From Paenibacillus andongensis (GTDB taxonomy: Bacteria; Bacillota; Bacilli; Paenibacillales; NBRC-103111), in the NCBI RefSeq assembly GCF_025369935.1, contig NZ_CP104467.1:5525001-5589000 (forward strand): a stretch of DNA of 64,000 nucleotides. The letters run 5' to 3'. Positions 8,445-16,571 of the stretch are shown here, piece by piece. Both the position numbers and the translations under genes were made by a program. The notes beneath the pieces are model-generated. The model was not told the origin of the DNA, made no database searches, and worked only from the letters and a program-made list of their open reading frames with translations. Numbering within the stretch: the stretch's first letter is position 1; every line of letters begins with the position of its first letter.

Positions 8445-10862
8445 TCAATATGGCGCTTTCTCGTATAAATTCGCAGGCAACGCCTGCACGAACGGCGACC
8501 AATCGCCCGTCGTGTAAAGATGAAGCCGATGCATGGCCCGCGTACACGCCGTATAAAGAAGCTTGATTTCGTTGTCCCGGCCGTAAGCTTCGGACGAAGC
8601 ATCATAGACCAAGACTGCATCGAACTCGACACCCTTGGCGAGATACACGGGAATGACCATCACTCCTTTTTCAAAGTTTAGCGTCTCCTTCGTAATAAGC
8701 TGAAGGGCTTCGCCTCCATGAATCCGTAACGATTCATGGGCCTCCCGGCTTTCGGCTGCGGTCTTCGTAATGACGGCGATAGAATCGAAGCCCTCGGCCA
8801 TGAGCGCCGCGATGTCTGCCAGAATTTGCGCATCACGCTTCTCCCCGCCGTCCATTCTCGTCAGCAGGGGCTTTTGGCCTTCCCTCTCAAACGGTGCAAT
8901 TTCTTCTCCGCCAGGAAGCATAGATTTCGTAAATTCAACAATCTCCCTGGTTGAACGATAACTGCGTACCAAGAGGACAAGGCTTGTTTCGGCTTCGCCG
9001 AAAAGGCGGACCAGCGGCGAATCGGGTGCGTCCAAACTTGTAGCTTGCATGAAGATTGCTTGCCCGAAATCGCCGAGCACCGTCATCCGGGCACGGGGAA
9101 ACAGCTTTTTGAGATATTCATATTGAAACGGCGAATAATCCTGACCCTCATCAACGAAGACATACCGGATTTCCGTGTTCGTCCGGACGCCTTCGATCAG
9201 TTCTTTTACATACAAATACGGAGTCGCATCCTCGTGAAACAACTCGTTTCGGAGCAGCGTTTCCTTAGTTTGCCTGCATATTTCAGACCACAGCGGGGGG
9301 ATGACGGCCCCATTCGTTTTCTCCCGATAAGCGGCTTCGCCCTCAAACAATTGACCATATATACCTTTAACATCTACAAACGAGAGTTTCTTCACACTTT
9401 TCCTTAGCGGTTTAAAGCTTTCTTTCACGATCCTTCGGCGGAGCAAATCTTCCTCCCTTTGGGCGAAGTCAAAGTCGCCCTCATCTTCCCGGCGCTTCTT
9501 GTTAATTTTCTCGCGAATTACGGCGTATTGTTCCGCAACGTCGAATACTTCCCTATCTTTATGCAGCATTCCGAAAACTTCCTCGTACTGCTCGGTGTCG
9601 AGATAATTCAACTCTTCCTCTACCCAAGGCGCTTCCAGTTCCATGCGTTCCAGCGAAGCCAGTTCATTCAGCAGCCATTCCTGCAAGAGAACGACACGAT
9701 TGAAGAGTGGCAGGGAACGGTCATAACCGTAAAATTTCGCTCTCATTCGCTCCGCGGTAATCAAATCGCGATCCCGAAACCGAATGCCGCCAAATCGCAT
9801 GCCTCCCTGACCCAACCACACTCCATAGTTTTGCAAGGCTTGCAGGAAAGCCTCGGAAGTCTTATACTCGATCCCCCGAAGACGAGCCTCATACCCCGGC
9901 GCTCCTAGTGCGGTCAGTACATATTCGATCTGATCAAAGGGATCCTCCGGCCGTAACGAGGAACCTAGCCAATAGTCGAGATATTCTTGAAAAGTCGTCT
10001 GCTGCATATTCTCTTCACCGAGCTCCGGAAGGACGGTGGAAATATAGCTGGTAAACATCGGATTCGGTGAGAAAAGAACGATCTGATCAGCCCTGATCGT
10101 CTGGCGGTGTTTGTACAGCAAGTACGCCACCCGCTGCAATGCCGCGGAAGTTTTACCGCTGCCGGCCGCCCCTTGTACGATAAGCATCCGGCTTTTGTCA
10201 TTACGGATGATGGCGTTTTGTTCCTTCTGGATGGTTGCCACGATACTCTTCATTTGCGAGTCCGCACCTTTGCCGAGCACTTGCTGCAGCAATTCGTCTC
10301 CGATCGTTTCGCTCGCGTCAAACATGTTGCGGATTTGCCCATTTTGAATCTGAAACTGCCGTTTGAGCTCCATCGTCCCTTCGATTCGTCCAGCCGGCGT
10401 GACATAAGACGCCAGGCCGGGGGAGTAGTCGTAGTACAGGCTAGCGATTGGCGTACGCCAGTCATAGATCAGAAAGCTCAATCCGTCTTCGTCGACGAAG
10501 GAAGATACACCAATATAGATCTGCTCGCTGAGGTCCAGACCATCCTCCTGAAAGTCGATGCGTCCGAAATAAGGAGACGGGAGCAGACGGTTCATGCTTT
10601 TCCATTGCTGCGTCAACAGCTTGTGGCCGCGCTCCCGTTCGGCCAATACCGCGGACTGCTGGTTAATCGTATAGAAGGTCTCTTCGAAATCTTCGTACGT
10701 GCTTGTGTTGATCGTAACTTCTTCCCAAAACCGCTTGCGGATGTCCGTAGCCTGATCGCGCAGCCCGGCAACCTCCGGCTCCAGTTCGGCGATCCTCGCC
10801 TGAAGCTTGTTCCTGACCCGTTCCAGCCGCTCCTGTTCCTGCCGCCAATCCTTCGTATCCAT
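8445..10862 (-). CDS. helD: HelD-type RNA polymerase recycling ATPase
   Basis: An 805-residue UvrD/Rep-like superfamily 1 ATPase of the HelD family, which in Bacillus dislodges stalled core RNA polymerase from DNA. The N-terminal ~90 residues form the coiled coil that enters the polymerase channels. Walker A is QGAAGSGKTSAA, Walker B is VDEGQDYSPFQ, and later helicase motifs include LVRSYRST and GVEFDAVLVYDASSEAYG. The ATG at 10862 has AGGGAG just upstream. A longer frame reaches 10940, but the added residues are not HelD-like and lie in the leader. A sigma-A promoter sits at 10999-11027, giving a ~130 nt leader opposed by a second promoter. Confidence 0.92.
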   Translation of the reverse strand: MDTKDWRQEQERLERVRNKLQARIAELEPEVAGLRDQATDIRKRFWEEVTINTSTYEDFEETFYTINQQSAVLAERERGHKLLTQQWKSMNRLLPSPYFGRIDFQEDGLDLSEQIYIGVSSFVDEDGLSFLIYDWRTPIASLYYDYSPGLASYVTPAGRIEGTMELKRQFQIQNGQIRNMFDASETIGDELLQQVLGKGADSQMKSIVATIQKEQNAIIRNDKSRMLIVQGAAGSGKTSAALQRVAYLLYKHRQTIRADQIVLFSPNPMFTSYISTVLPELGEENMQQTTFQEYLDYWLGSSLRPEDPFDQIEYVLTALGAPGYEARLRGIEYKTSEAFLQALQNYGVWLGQGGMRFGGIRFRDRDLITAERMRAKFYGYDRSLPLFNRVVLLQEWLLNELASLERMELEAPWVEEELNYLDTEQYEEVFGMLHKDREVFDVAEQYAVIREKINKKRREDEGDFDFAQREEDLLRRRIVKESFKPLRKSVKKLSFVDVKGIYGQLFEGEAAYREKTNGAVIPPLWSEICRQTKETLLRNELFHEDATPYLYVKELIEGVRTNTEIRYVFVDEGQDYSPFQYEYLKKLFPRARMTVLGDFGQAIFMQATSLDAPDSPLVRLFGEAETSLVLLVRSYRSTREIVEFTKSMLPGGEEIAPFEREGQKPLLTRMDGGEKRDAQILADIAALMAEGFDSIAVITKTAAESREAHESLRIHGGEALQLITKETLNFEKGVMVIPVYLAKGVEFDAVLVYDASSEAYGRDNEIKLLYTACTRAMHRLHLYTTGDWSPFVQALPANLYEKAPY

Positions 10863-10912
10863 CTCTCCCTGAACACACTCCTTCTTCCGTTTTTTGGGGA
10901 TAAAAAAGAGCA

Positions 10913-10941
10913 TTGACAAATCAAAGTTCCAGATGTACAAT
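10913..10941 (+). promoter_or_regulatory. Strong sigma-A promoter opposing helD
   Basis: A consensus TTGACA (10913-10918), a 17 bp spacer and TACAAT (10936-10941) on the + strand. It fires away from helD, from within the helD leader. The only thing downstream before a terminator hairpin is ~70 nt of non-coding sequence, so the predicted product is a short RNA. Confidence 0.7.
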
Positions 10942-10947
10942 TAAAGT

Positions 10948-11021
10948 AGGAACAATAATGGATACACTCTTTAATTTAATTTGTCAGCAACGCTACCGAT
11001 TATATCATAGCGTTATTTTTT
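10948..11021 (+). ncRNA. Putative ~73 nt RNA antisense to the helD leader
   Basis: This interval runs from the expected start site of the 10913 promoter to a hairpin with a U-run. It holds no ribosome binding site plus ORF. It is complementary to the first ~40 nt of the predicted helD transcript and also covers the helD -10 region. Its existence is inferred from the promoter and terminator only. Confidence 0.4.
10989..11021 (+). terminator. Hairpin with U-run ending the short antisense unit
   Basis: The stem AACGCTA (10989-10995) / TAGCGTT (11008-11014) encloses a 12 nt loop and is followed by ATTTTTTG. The loop contains the complement of the helD -10 box. Confidence 0.5.
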
Positions 11022-11027
11022 GTTCAA
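10999..11027 (-). promoter_or_regulatory. helD promoter
   Basis: On the - strand, TTGAAC (11027-11022), a 17 bp spacer and a perfect TATAAT (11004-10999) face helD. The predicted start site is near 10992. Confidence 0.7.
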
Positions 11028-11081
11028 TTTATTTTTTTGTTTGTTAGCTCAGACTGAGCTGAACGTTGAGTTCAGCTGCCA

Positions 11082-11129
11082 AAAGATGACCCTTGAATTC
11101 ATCGAATTCATCAGGGGTCATCTTTTTTT
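11082..11129. terminator. Strong hairpin terminator, orphan
   Basis: A perfect 11 bp stem AAAGATGACCC / GGGTCATCTTT is followed by a run of T on the + strand. The 22 nt loop contains the direct repeat GAATTCATC twice. No complete gene ends here on the + strand, so it may back up the short unit upstream or be left from a lost gene. Confidence 0.6.
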
Positions 11130-11499
11130 GTCCACTGGCTCTGAATTTAACAGGTTATGTTGTAGGCGGAGACGCGTGCTCGAACTTCTTCAGGGGCACC
11201 CTTAACTTAATTTGATATGGCAAAAGAATGAAAACACTTGAACCCGTTGAAACATAGGAGAATCTCTCGGTATGGCAAGAGCGGCTAAATAAAGAACTTT
11301 ATTCTCTCATCAACAAATATTCTTAATCTGTAAAAAAAGAAGAGAGGCTTTCGCCCCTCATAATGATTCAGGAAAATAAAGTTCTTTTACGGAAATTGTT
11401 TTTGTAACCATCCGGTTAACGCATGATCGGCGGCCATACAATCAAGCTCGATCAGTCAAGGGAGCAGGATCTCCTTGACTGATCGATACTAAGGAACTA
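11128..11499. other. Non-coding stretch with two inverted repeats
   Basis: I see no supported gene here. There is a 13 bp inverted repeat AAAGAACTTTATT (11291-11303) / AATAAAGTTCTTT (11375-11387) around a smaller GAGG/CCTC stem. There is also a perfect 13 bp hairpin CGATCAGTCAAGG (11449-11461) / CCTTGACTGATCG (11473-11485) with an 11 nt loop, just past the NTF2-like relic. The second hairpin has no strong T-run. Confidence 0.5.
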
Positions 11500-11829
11500 T
11501 TACTCCGAGAAACGGACAGCATCATTCACGCTGCCGACGGATTCGATCGCAACCAACGGATTCCAGAAATCGCGATATTGTGTGATGAGACCGTCCTTCG
11601 TTTGAACCACACTGATATAGATCTGATTGTACGGGTTACCCGTTTCCCGGTGCTTCCCAACCGACTTGAATTCTGCAATCACCAATTCCGGATCGATGGT
11701 CAGGTGAAATTCCAGGTCCGTGAACTGGACTTCGAAATGCTTCGGAAAGTTCTGCATGTAGTCGAAGAGATCGGCTTTCCCTTCCTTGATCGTTGGAAAA
11801 CCTGCAGGGCCGTAAGGTAACTCAAACAG
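11500..11829 (-). pseudogene. 5'-truncated NTF2/SnoaL-like protein
   Basis: The C-terminal ~110 residues of a SnoaL/NTF2-fold protein remain. The frame reads LFELPYGPAGFPTIKEGKA, then MQNFPKHFEVQFTDLEF, and ends with a conserved RDFWNPLVAIE. The homology begins at ~11829, upstream of the first ATG at 11757, and is preceded by an in-frame TAA at ~11845 with no start codon or ribosome site. The first 30 or so residues typical of the family (start helix and first strand) are missing. A product starting at 11757 would lack a large part of the fold. The gene is therefore read as a broken relic. Confidence 0.65.
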
Positions 11830-11880
11830 GCTGCCCAGTTTGAGGCATGATGATTATATGTATGTAGTCGCATATCTCTC

Positions 11881-12261
11881 TTAATCCAGCAAAAACATAA
11901 TGCAAAATTGCCCGAAAGCAGAAAATATAATAAATGGGATAATTAGAAATAACATGTTTCTGTGAGAGTTCTCAGCATATTTTTTACATAAAAGATTTAG
12001 CATGGGACTTAGAAGTACCAAATTTGCAATTAACATCCCTGCTGCAGCTACTAGCGCACCCATACCTGCTAAAAATCCATGACTATAGTAGTCCGGAAAC
12101 CATTGTTCATAGAGGTTAAATAGTAAGATTGGAAGTCCAATCGAAACAATGATTTCAACGGACACGATAACTACTTTGTTTTGGCTCATTGATATAGTAT
12201 TAGTAATTCCAGCAACTACTATAGTAAATATACTCAGGATAATAACAATAATTACAAACAT
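11881..12261 (-). CDS. Small hypothetical membrane protein (four helices)
   Basis: A 126-residue very hydrophobic protein with four predicted transmembrane segments (about residues 2-22, 32-50, 68-90 and 105-125). The ATG at 12261 has AGGTGA 4 nt upstream and AAGGAG further up. A longer start at 12291 adds ten residues but has no ribosome site. It stands alone between a relic and the large repeat protein. I recognise no family. Confidence 0.65.
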   Translation of the reverse strand: MFVIIVIILSIFTIVVAGITNTISMSQNKVVIVSVEIIVSIGLPILLFNLYEQWFPDYYSHGFLAGMGALVAAAGMLIANLVLLSPMLNLLCKKYAENSHRNMLFLIIPFIIFSAFGQFCIMFLLD

Positions 12262-12390
12262 ACCATCACCTGTCTCCTTATAATCAATCATTAATAGGCT
12301 TTAGTGTAGGTTACATTTAAAAAAATTCACAGTCATATTTTTTTATAGTACCGCGCGAGAAATTTAAATCTCACCGAGGGGACAAAACTG

Positions 12391-12418
12391 AGGCTACCGA
12401 TTGTTTCACCGGCAGCCT
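12391..12418 (-). terminator. Terminator of the SHAEG-repeat gene
   Basis: The arms AGGCTGCCG / CGGTAGCCT on the - strand have a G-U wobble that would be a mismatch on the other strand, and GTTTTG follows. It lies 139 bp after the stop of the repeat gene. Confidence 0.6.
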
Positions 12419-12556
12419 ACTTCATTTCTATTATGTCACTATAGTTCTCCATTAGTGCAATACGGAAGAACCGAAGTACCTAAATCAAACTCACATTCTT
12501 TTACTTTGATTAATAATAATTTCTTTGTATTAAAATAAATACACTATGTTCATTCC

Positions 12557-15325
12557 CTAACGAACCAGAATCAGGATTTGATTAGGACCTGTACGTTTTA
12601 ATACAAAATATCCTTTCTCCGATTTTGTTGCAATTCCATCATCATTCGACCAACAATATCCATGGGTTTCACAAGTCCCATCATCTCGAACCAGTACTTG
12701 ACCAATTAATCCGACGGCTACCCATTCTTGACGATTTACACGAGAGGTATATTCTTCATGAGGGTTCCATTCTGGGTTGGGTATAGGCTGCATTATTTTT
12801 CTTTCTGGAATGATTACATTTCCTTCTTGGTCTTTTGGAGCTGGAATGGTAACCTCATGATATTTTTTTCGTCCCCATTCATCAGTCAGATATTTTCCTT
12901 GCCAACGTAAGCATCCGCTATTTCCTAGCAGACCTGGTGTTGCACTTGTTATTCCCAAAATAAATAGATCATTTGAAGCGGCCTTTCGGATTTTATCTTC
13001 TGTTGACACAGTAACGAAATAGCCAACATCAATCGAGTTTCCATCGGCTGTTTCAAACATTTCTGCATAATCACCTGCTGGAGTTAAATATGCTCCGTCC
13101 ACAAACATATTGCCGTTATTCAAAAGTTTTCCAACTAAACCTGTGGCGTCATAGGCTACTGCTCCAAAAGCTACATTCCATGAATAAGTTGGATCCCCAT
13201 CTGTAGCATTAACAGCTCCATTTCTACCCATAATATGGGCTCCTTCGAAACCATTGGCTGTTGTACTCAATCCTTCAGTATGAGATAAATCCCCGCTAGC
13301 AATTGTACCTGATCCTTCGGCATGGGCCGCAAATCCAGTTGCCCTTGTACCGCTACCTTCGGCGTGGGAAGAATCGCTACTTGCCGTTGTACCTGTTCCT
13401 TCGACATGAGAAGCAAATCCACTTGCGGTTGTTCCGGTTCCTTCTGCGTGAGAAGAAGTTCCACTTGCAGTTGTATTGGTTCCTTCTGCGTGGGAAGAAG
13501 TTCCACTTGCAGTTGTACCATTACCTTCGGAATGGGCCGCAAATCCAGTTGTCATTGTATTATTTCCTTCGGCATGGGAATTATCGCTACTTGCTGTTGT
13601 ATTTGATCCTTCGGCATGTGAATTAGTTCCACTTGCTGTTGTGGTATCTCCTTCTGCATGAGAAGTACTTCCGCTTGCTACTGAAGATACACCTTCGGCA
13701 TGGGATGAAAATCCATTAGCTATTGTATTAAACCCTTCCGCATGAGCAGAAGTTGCCAATGGTCCTGTAGACGTGCTTTGACCTTCCGTGTGGGAATTTA
13801 CTCCTTGGGCTTGTGTACTATTTCCTTCGGCATGTGAATTATCTCCACTGGCAATTGCAATTGATCCTTCCGCATGAGAATTATTTCCACTTGCTGTTGT
13901 ATTTCTTCCTTCCGCATGTGAAGCAAATCCACTTGCTGTTGTTGTATCTCCTTCCGCATGGGAAGATTGACCACTTGAGTTTGTATTTGCACCTTCAGCA
14001 TGTGAAGCAAATCCATTTGCTGTTGTGGAGCTACCTTCTGCATGTGAGTTAGACCCACTTGCCGTTGTACTGCCACCTTCGGCATGGGATCTATCTCCAC
14101 TTGCAATTGTACCTTGTCCTTCTGCATGGGAAATTGATCCACTTGCTGTTGTGGTATCTCCTTCTGCATGAGAAATGCTTCCGCTTGCTACTGAAGATAC
14201 ACCTTCGGCATGTGATGAAAATCCATTGGCCATTGTAATAAACCCTTCCGCATGAGCAGAAATTGCCAAGGGTCCTGTAGATGTGTTTTGACCTTCCGTG
14301 TGGGAATTTACTCCTCGGGCTTGTGTACTATTTCCTTCGGCATGGGAATTATCTCCACTGGCAATTGTACTTGATCCTTCCGCATGGGAAGACTGACCAC
14401 TTGAGTTTGTATTTGCACCTTCTGCATGTGAAGAAACTCCACTTGCTGTTGTGCTATCTCCTTCGGCATGAGAATTGTCTCCACTGGCAATTGTATTTAA
14501 CCCTTCTGCGTGGGAAACATCGCCACTTGCTGTTGTTCTTGCTCCTTCCGCGTGGGAAACTGATCCACTAGCGGTTGTCTCCCCTCCTTCAGCATGAGAT
14601 CCTAGTCCGCTGACTGTTGTAGTTGTAGCAATTCCTTCAGCATGAGAAAAATCTCCTAGTGCCCGTGGAGCTGGAAATGAAGTAATATCTGGTGTTCCGC
14701 CTTCCGCATGAGACGCAAATCCGCTTGCAGTTGTTCCAACTCCTTCCGCGTGAGCACTATTCCCACTCGCCAACGTTGGAGCTGAATTGCCTACTTGATC
14801 TACTGCTCCACCTTCAGCATGAGAAGCCCTTCCGCTAGCCGTTGTTCCTTCTCCTTCGGCATGAGCAGCAATTCCACTAGCTGTCGTTAAAGTCCCTTCC
14901 GCGTGTGCTGTATTAGAACTCGCGAGCGTTTGGAATCCCTCTGCGTGAGATGCGGATCCACTGGCTGTCGTTGTATTACCTTCCGCGTGTGCTGTATCAA
15001 AACTCGCGAGCGTTTGGAATCCCTCTGCGTGAGATGCAGATCCACTGGCTGTCGTTGAATTCCCCTCAGCGTGTGCTGTATCAGTACTCGCGAACGTTTG
15101 GAATCCCTCTGCATGTGATGCACTTCCACTGGCAGTAGTCTTATTCCCTTCTGTATGTGCAGTATCAAATGTTGCATTAGTTTGAAAGCCTTCTGCATGA
15201 GAGGCAATTCCGCTAGTTGTTGTGTTTAATCCCTCTGCATGGGAGAAGTTACCGCTAGCCGTTGTGTTTTGTCCTTCTGCAGTTGAACATAATCCTGTAG
15301 CGTTTTGATTACACTCATTAGCCAT
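12557..15325 (-). CDS. Giant SHAEG-repeat (YadA-head-like) protein with C-terminal G2-type autoprotease
   Basis: A 922-residue surface-type protein. Residues ~14-690 consist of about 47 copies of a 14-residue unit (consensus SHAEGxxTTASGxx), the repeat of trimeric YadA/Hia head domains, which form left-handed beta-rolls. Residues ~750-922 form a Peptidase_G2 ('IMC') domain known from phage neck appendages. There the domain drives trimer folding and cuts itself off before an Asp-x-x-Glu motif; here the motif is GDYAEMFE, Asp near residue 752. No signal peptide, LPXTG or SLH is present. There are no phage genes nearby. AAGGAGAGG precedes the ATG. A 510 bp internal duplication shows recent repeat expansion. 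A role as a spore or cell surface fibre is inferred, partly from a motif shared with the collagen-like gene at 57 kb. Confidence 0.85.
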   Translation of the reverse strand: MANECNQNATGLCSTAEGQNTTASGNFSHAEGLNTTTSGIASHAEGFQTNATFDTAHTEGNKTTASGSASHAEGFQTFASTDTAHAEGNSTTASGSASHAEGFQTLASFDTAHAEGNTTTASGSASHAEGFQTLASSNTAHAEGTLTTASGIAAHAEGEGTTASGRASHAEGGAVDQVGNSAPTLASGNSAHAEGVGTTASGFASHAEGGTPDITSFPAPRALGDFSHAEGIATTTTVSGLGSHAEGGETTASGSVSHAEGARTTASGDVSHAEGLNTIASGDNSHAEGDSTTASGVSSHAEGANTNSSGQSSHAEGSSTIASGDNSHAEGNSTQARGVNSHTEGQNTSTGPLAISAHAEGFITMANGFSSHAEGVSSVASGSISHAEGDTTTASGSISHAEGQGTIASGDRSHAEGGSTTASGSNSHAEGSSTTANGFASHAEGANTNSSGQSSHAEGDTTTASGFASHAEGRNTTASGNNSHAEGSIAIASGDNSHAEGNSTQAQGVNSHTEGQSTSTGPLATSAHAEGFNTIANGFSSHAEGVSSVASGSTSHAEGDTTTASGTNSHAEGSNTTASSDNSHAEGNNTMTTGFAAHSEGNGTTASGTSSHAEGTNTTASGTSSHAEGTGTTASGFASHVEGTGTTASSDSSHAEGSGTRATGFAAHAEGSGTIASGDLSHTEGLSTTANGFEGAHIMGRNGAVNATDGDPTYSWNVAFGAVAYDATGLVGKLLNNGNMFVDGAYLTPAGDYAEMFETADGNSIDVGYFVTVSTEDKIRKAASNDLFILGITSATPGLLGNSGCLRWQGKYLTDEWGRKKYHEVTIPAPKDQEGNVIIPERKIMQPIPNPEWNPHEEYTSRVNRQEWVAVGLIGQVLVRDDGTCETHGYCWSNDDGIATKSEKGYFVLKRTGPNQILILVR
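12700..15280 (-). repeat. 42 bp tandem coding repeat array
   Basis: The DNA encodes ~47 units of 14 codons (42 bp), with a few units lengthened by insertion. A higher-order duplication with a 510 bp offset is visible: the stretch ending at base 13800 and the one ending at 14310 are nearly identical and encode units with STQA(R/Q)GVNSHTEG, TSTGPLA and GVSSVASG. The array should be prone to length change by recombination. Confidence 0.85.
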
Positions 15326-15390
15326 TTCTTCCTCTCCTTTTTAAAGAAGTATTTTAATATAATTAATATATTGGCAGTTATTCATTTCTC

Positions 15391-15416
15391 TTGTATTCTT
15401 GTCTATGCTTTTTCAA
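15391..15416. promoter_or_regulatory. Upstream motif shared with collagen-like spore gene
   Basis: TTGTATTCTTGTCTATGC plus TTTTTCAA (+ strand) lies 66-92 bp before the SHAEG gene start. The same motif (23 of 26 bases) occurs at 57334-57359 upstream of the collagen-like gene. Read on the - strand it contains GAATACAA, reminiscent of the sporulation sigma-E -10 (CATACAnT). The assignment is tentative. Confidence 0.4.
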
Positions 15417-15772
15417 CAAAAATTCATATTATGCATACATAAACATGTTCATAGGATCTACCGTTAGTTTCCCTTCTTAACATTGTCTCCCATTCGGTTC
15501 TTCGAATTACATAGCGGTTATACTCCGTAAAATAAGTAATTTACAGAGCCAAAAAACAGAAACAGCGGTAGCCATGGACAAGTTAAATAGTGTCCTAGAC
15601 TATCGCTGTTTTATTGAACTATCTGATCCCTACCTTTGTTACCTATTGACGACTCCGTCTGAAGACGGAGCTTCATTTCATCCGCCAGATGGTTCAGACG
15701 CGCTGATTGATCACATATAATGAAATCGAAAAGATGCTGAAAGAATCGATCTAATTTTAAAAGGAGATATTT
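15417..15772. other. Non-coding stretch with a palindromic repeat
   Basis: I find no gene here. It contains palindromic repeat copy 1 (15549-15620) and a short perfect hairpin CTCCGTC-TGAA-GACGGAG (15654-15671). Confidence 0.6.
15549..15620. repeat. 72 bp palindromic repeat, copy 1
   Basis: It shares 66 of 72 positions with 18401-18471. The outer arms ACAGCGGTAG / CTATCGCTGT pair fully, with one G-T pair. An inner GGAC / GTCC pair gives a long hairpin followed by TTTTATTG. Both copies are intergenic. Confidence 0.75.
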
Positions 15773-15775
15773 TTG

Positions 15776-16435
15776 ATGAAAAACATACGTAAAAACAAGG
15801 ATGTCGGTATTTATGGCTTAACTGCAAAGTGGTATGATAAGAATTCTCGCAAAAGTCGAATGACTCAAATGCAAGAATATGCGAATGAAGTTGCATCTTT
15901 AGTCAGCAAAAGTGCAAATATTTTGGAAGTTGCACCTGGGCCGGGTTATTTGTCGATTGAACTCGCCAAGAAAGGGTTTAACGTTACTGGAGTCGAGATA
16001 AGCCCGGACTTTGTGAAAATTGAAAAATATAATGCAAAAGAAGCAAATGTTTCGGTTAATTTTAAGGAAGGTAACGCATCTAACCTACCATGTGAAGATA
16101 ATTTTTTTGATTTTATTATTTGCAGTGCTGCATTTAAGAACTTTAAGGATCCGGTAAAGGCTTTGTGTGAAATGCATCGAGTGCTAATAGAAGGGGGAAC
16201 ATCCCTAATCATCGATATGAATTATGAGGCAACATCTGAAGATATTAACAATGAGATTAGACAGACAGGAATGAAAGGATTTGACAAGCATTTTGTGAAA
16301 TTTGCATTTAAAACTTTCCTAAAACAAGGTGCTTACACAAAAAAAGATGTTGAGTCACTTTTAAAAGAAACTCCTTTTAAGAACTACAATATCAAAAAAG
16401 AGGGTATTAGTTTATTTGTCTATCTTTATAAATAG
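15776..16435 (+). CDS. Class I SAM-dependent methyltransferase
   Basis: A 219-residue cytoplasmic methyltransferase. Motif I (ILEVAPGPGYLSIELAKKG) is near residues 47-65, the acidic residue after strand 2 is in VTGVEISPDFVKI, and motif IV (FDFIICSAAFKNF) is near 105. The fold is the Methyltransf_11 type. A TTG lies in frame at 15773, but the ATG at 15776 with AAGGAG 9 nt upstream is the better start. It is monocistronic, with no neighbour that reveals a substrate. Lys/Asn-rich codon use makes it more AT-rich than most of the window, which may mean lateral acquisition. Confidence 0.88.
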   Translation: MKNIRKNKDVGIYGLTAKWYDKNSRKSRMTQMQEYANEVASLVSKSANILEVAPGPGYLSIELAKKGFNVTGVEISPDFVKIEKYNAKEANVSVNFKEGNASNLPCEDNFFDFIICSAAFKNFKDPVKALCEMHRVLIEGGTSLIIDMNYEATSEDINNEIRQTGMKGFDKHFVKFAFKTFLKQGAYTKKDVESLLKETPFKNYNIKKEGISLFVYLYK

Positions 16436-16571
16436 AAGGTTCCTTTTTATAAAAACATGAACAAAGCTATACAACTGCAAAGGTAAACTTTTTCACTAAA
16501 ATCTCAGAGTGGGTGGTATTCTACCTGATGCTTCGAGATTTCGTCGAATTGCTAGGTAGCCTGTTCCATAA

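Noticed and set aside
10107-10916. 269-codon ORF antisense to helD
   Set aside because: Shadow of the conserved helD coding sequence in a reverse frame; no ribosome site or protein-like motifs.
12557-15325. The SHAEG gene as part of a prophage tail module
   Set aside because: Although the G2 domain is phage-like, no capsid, terminase, portal, tail, lysis or integrase gene is present within 10 kb either side.
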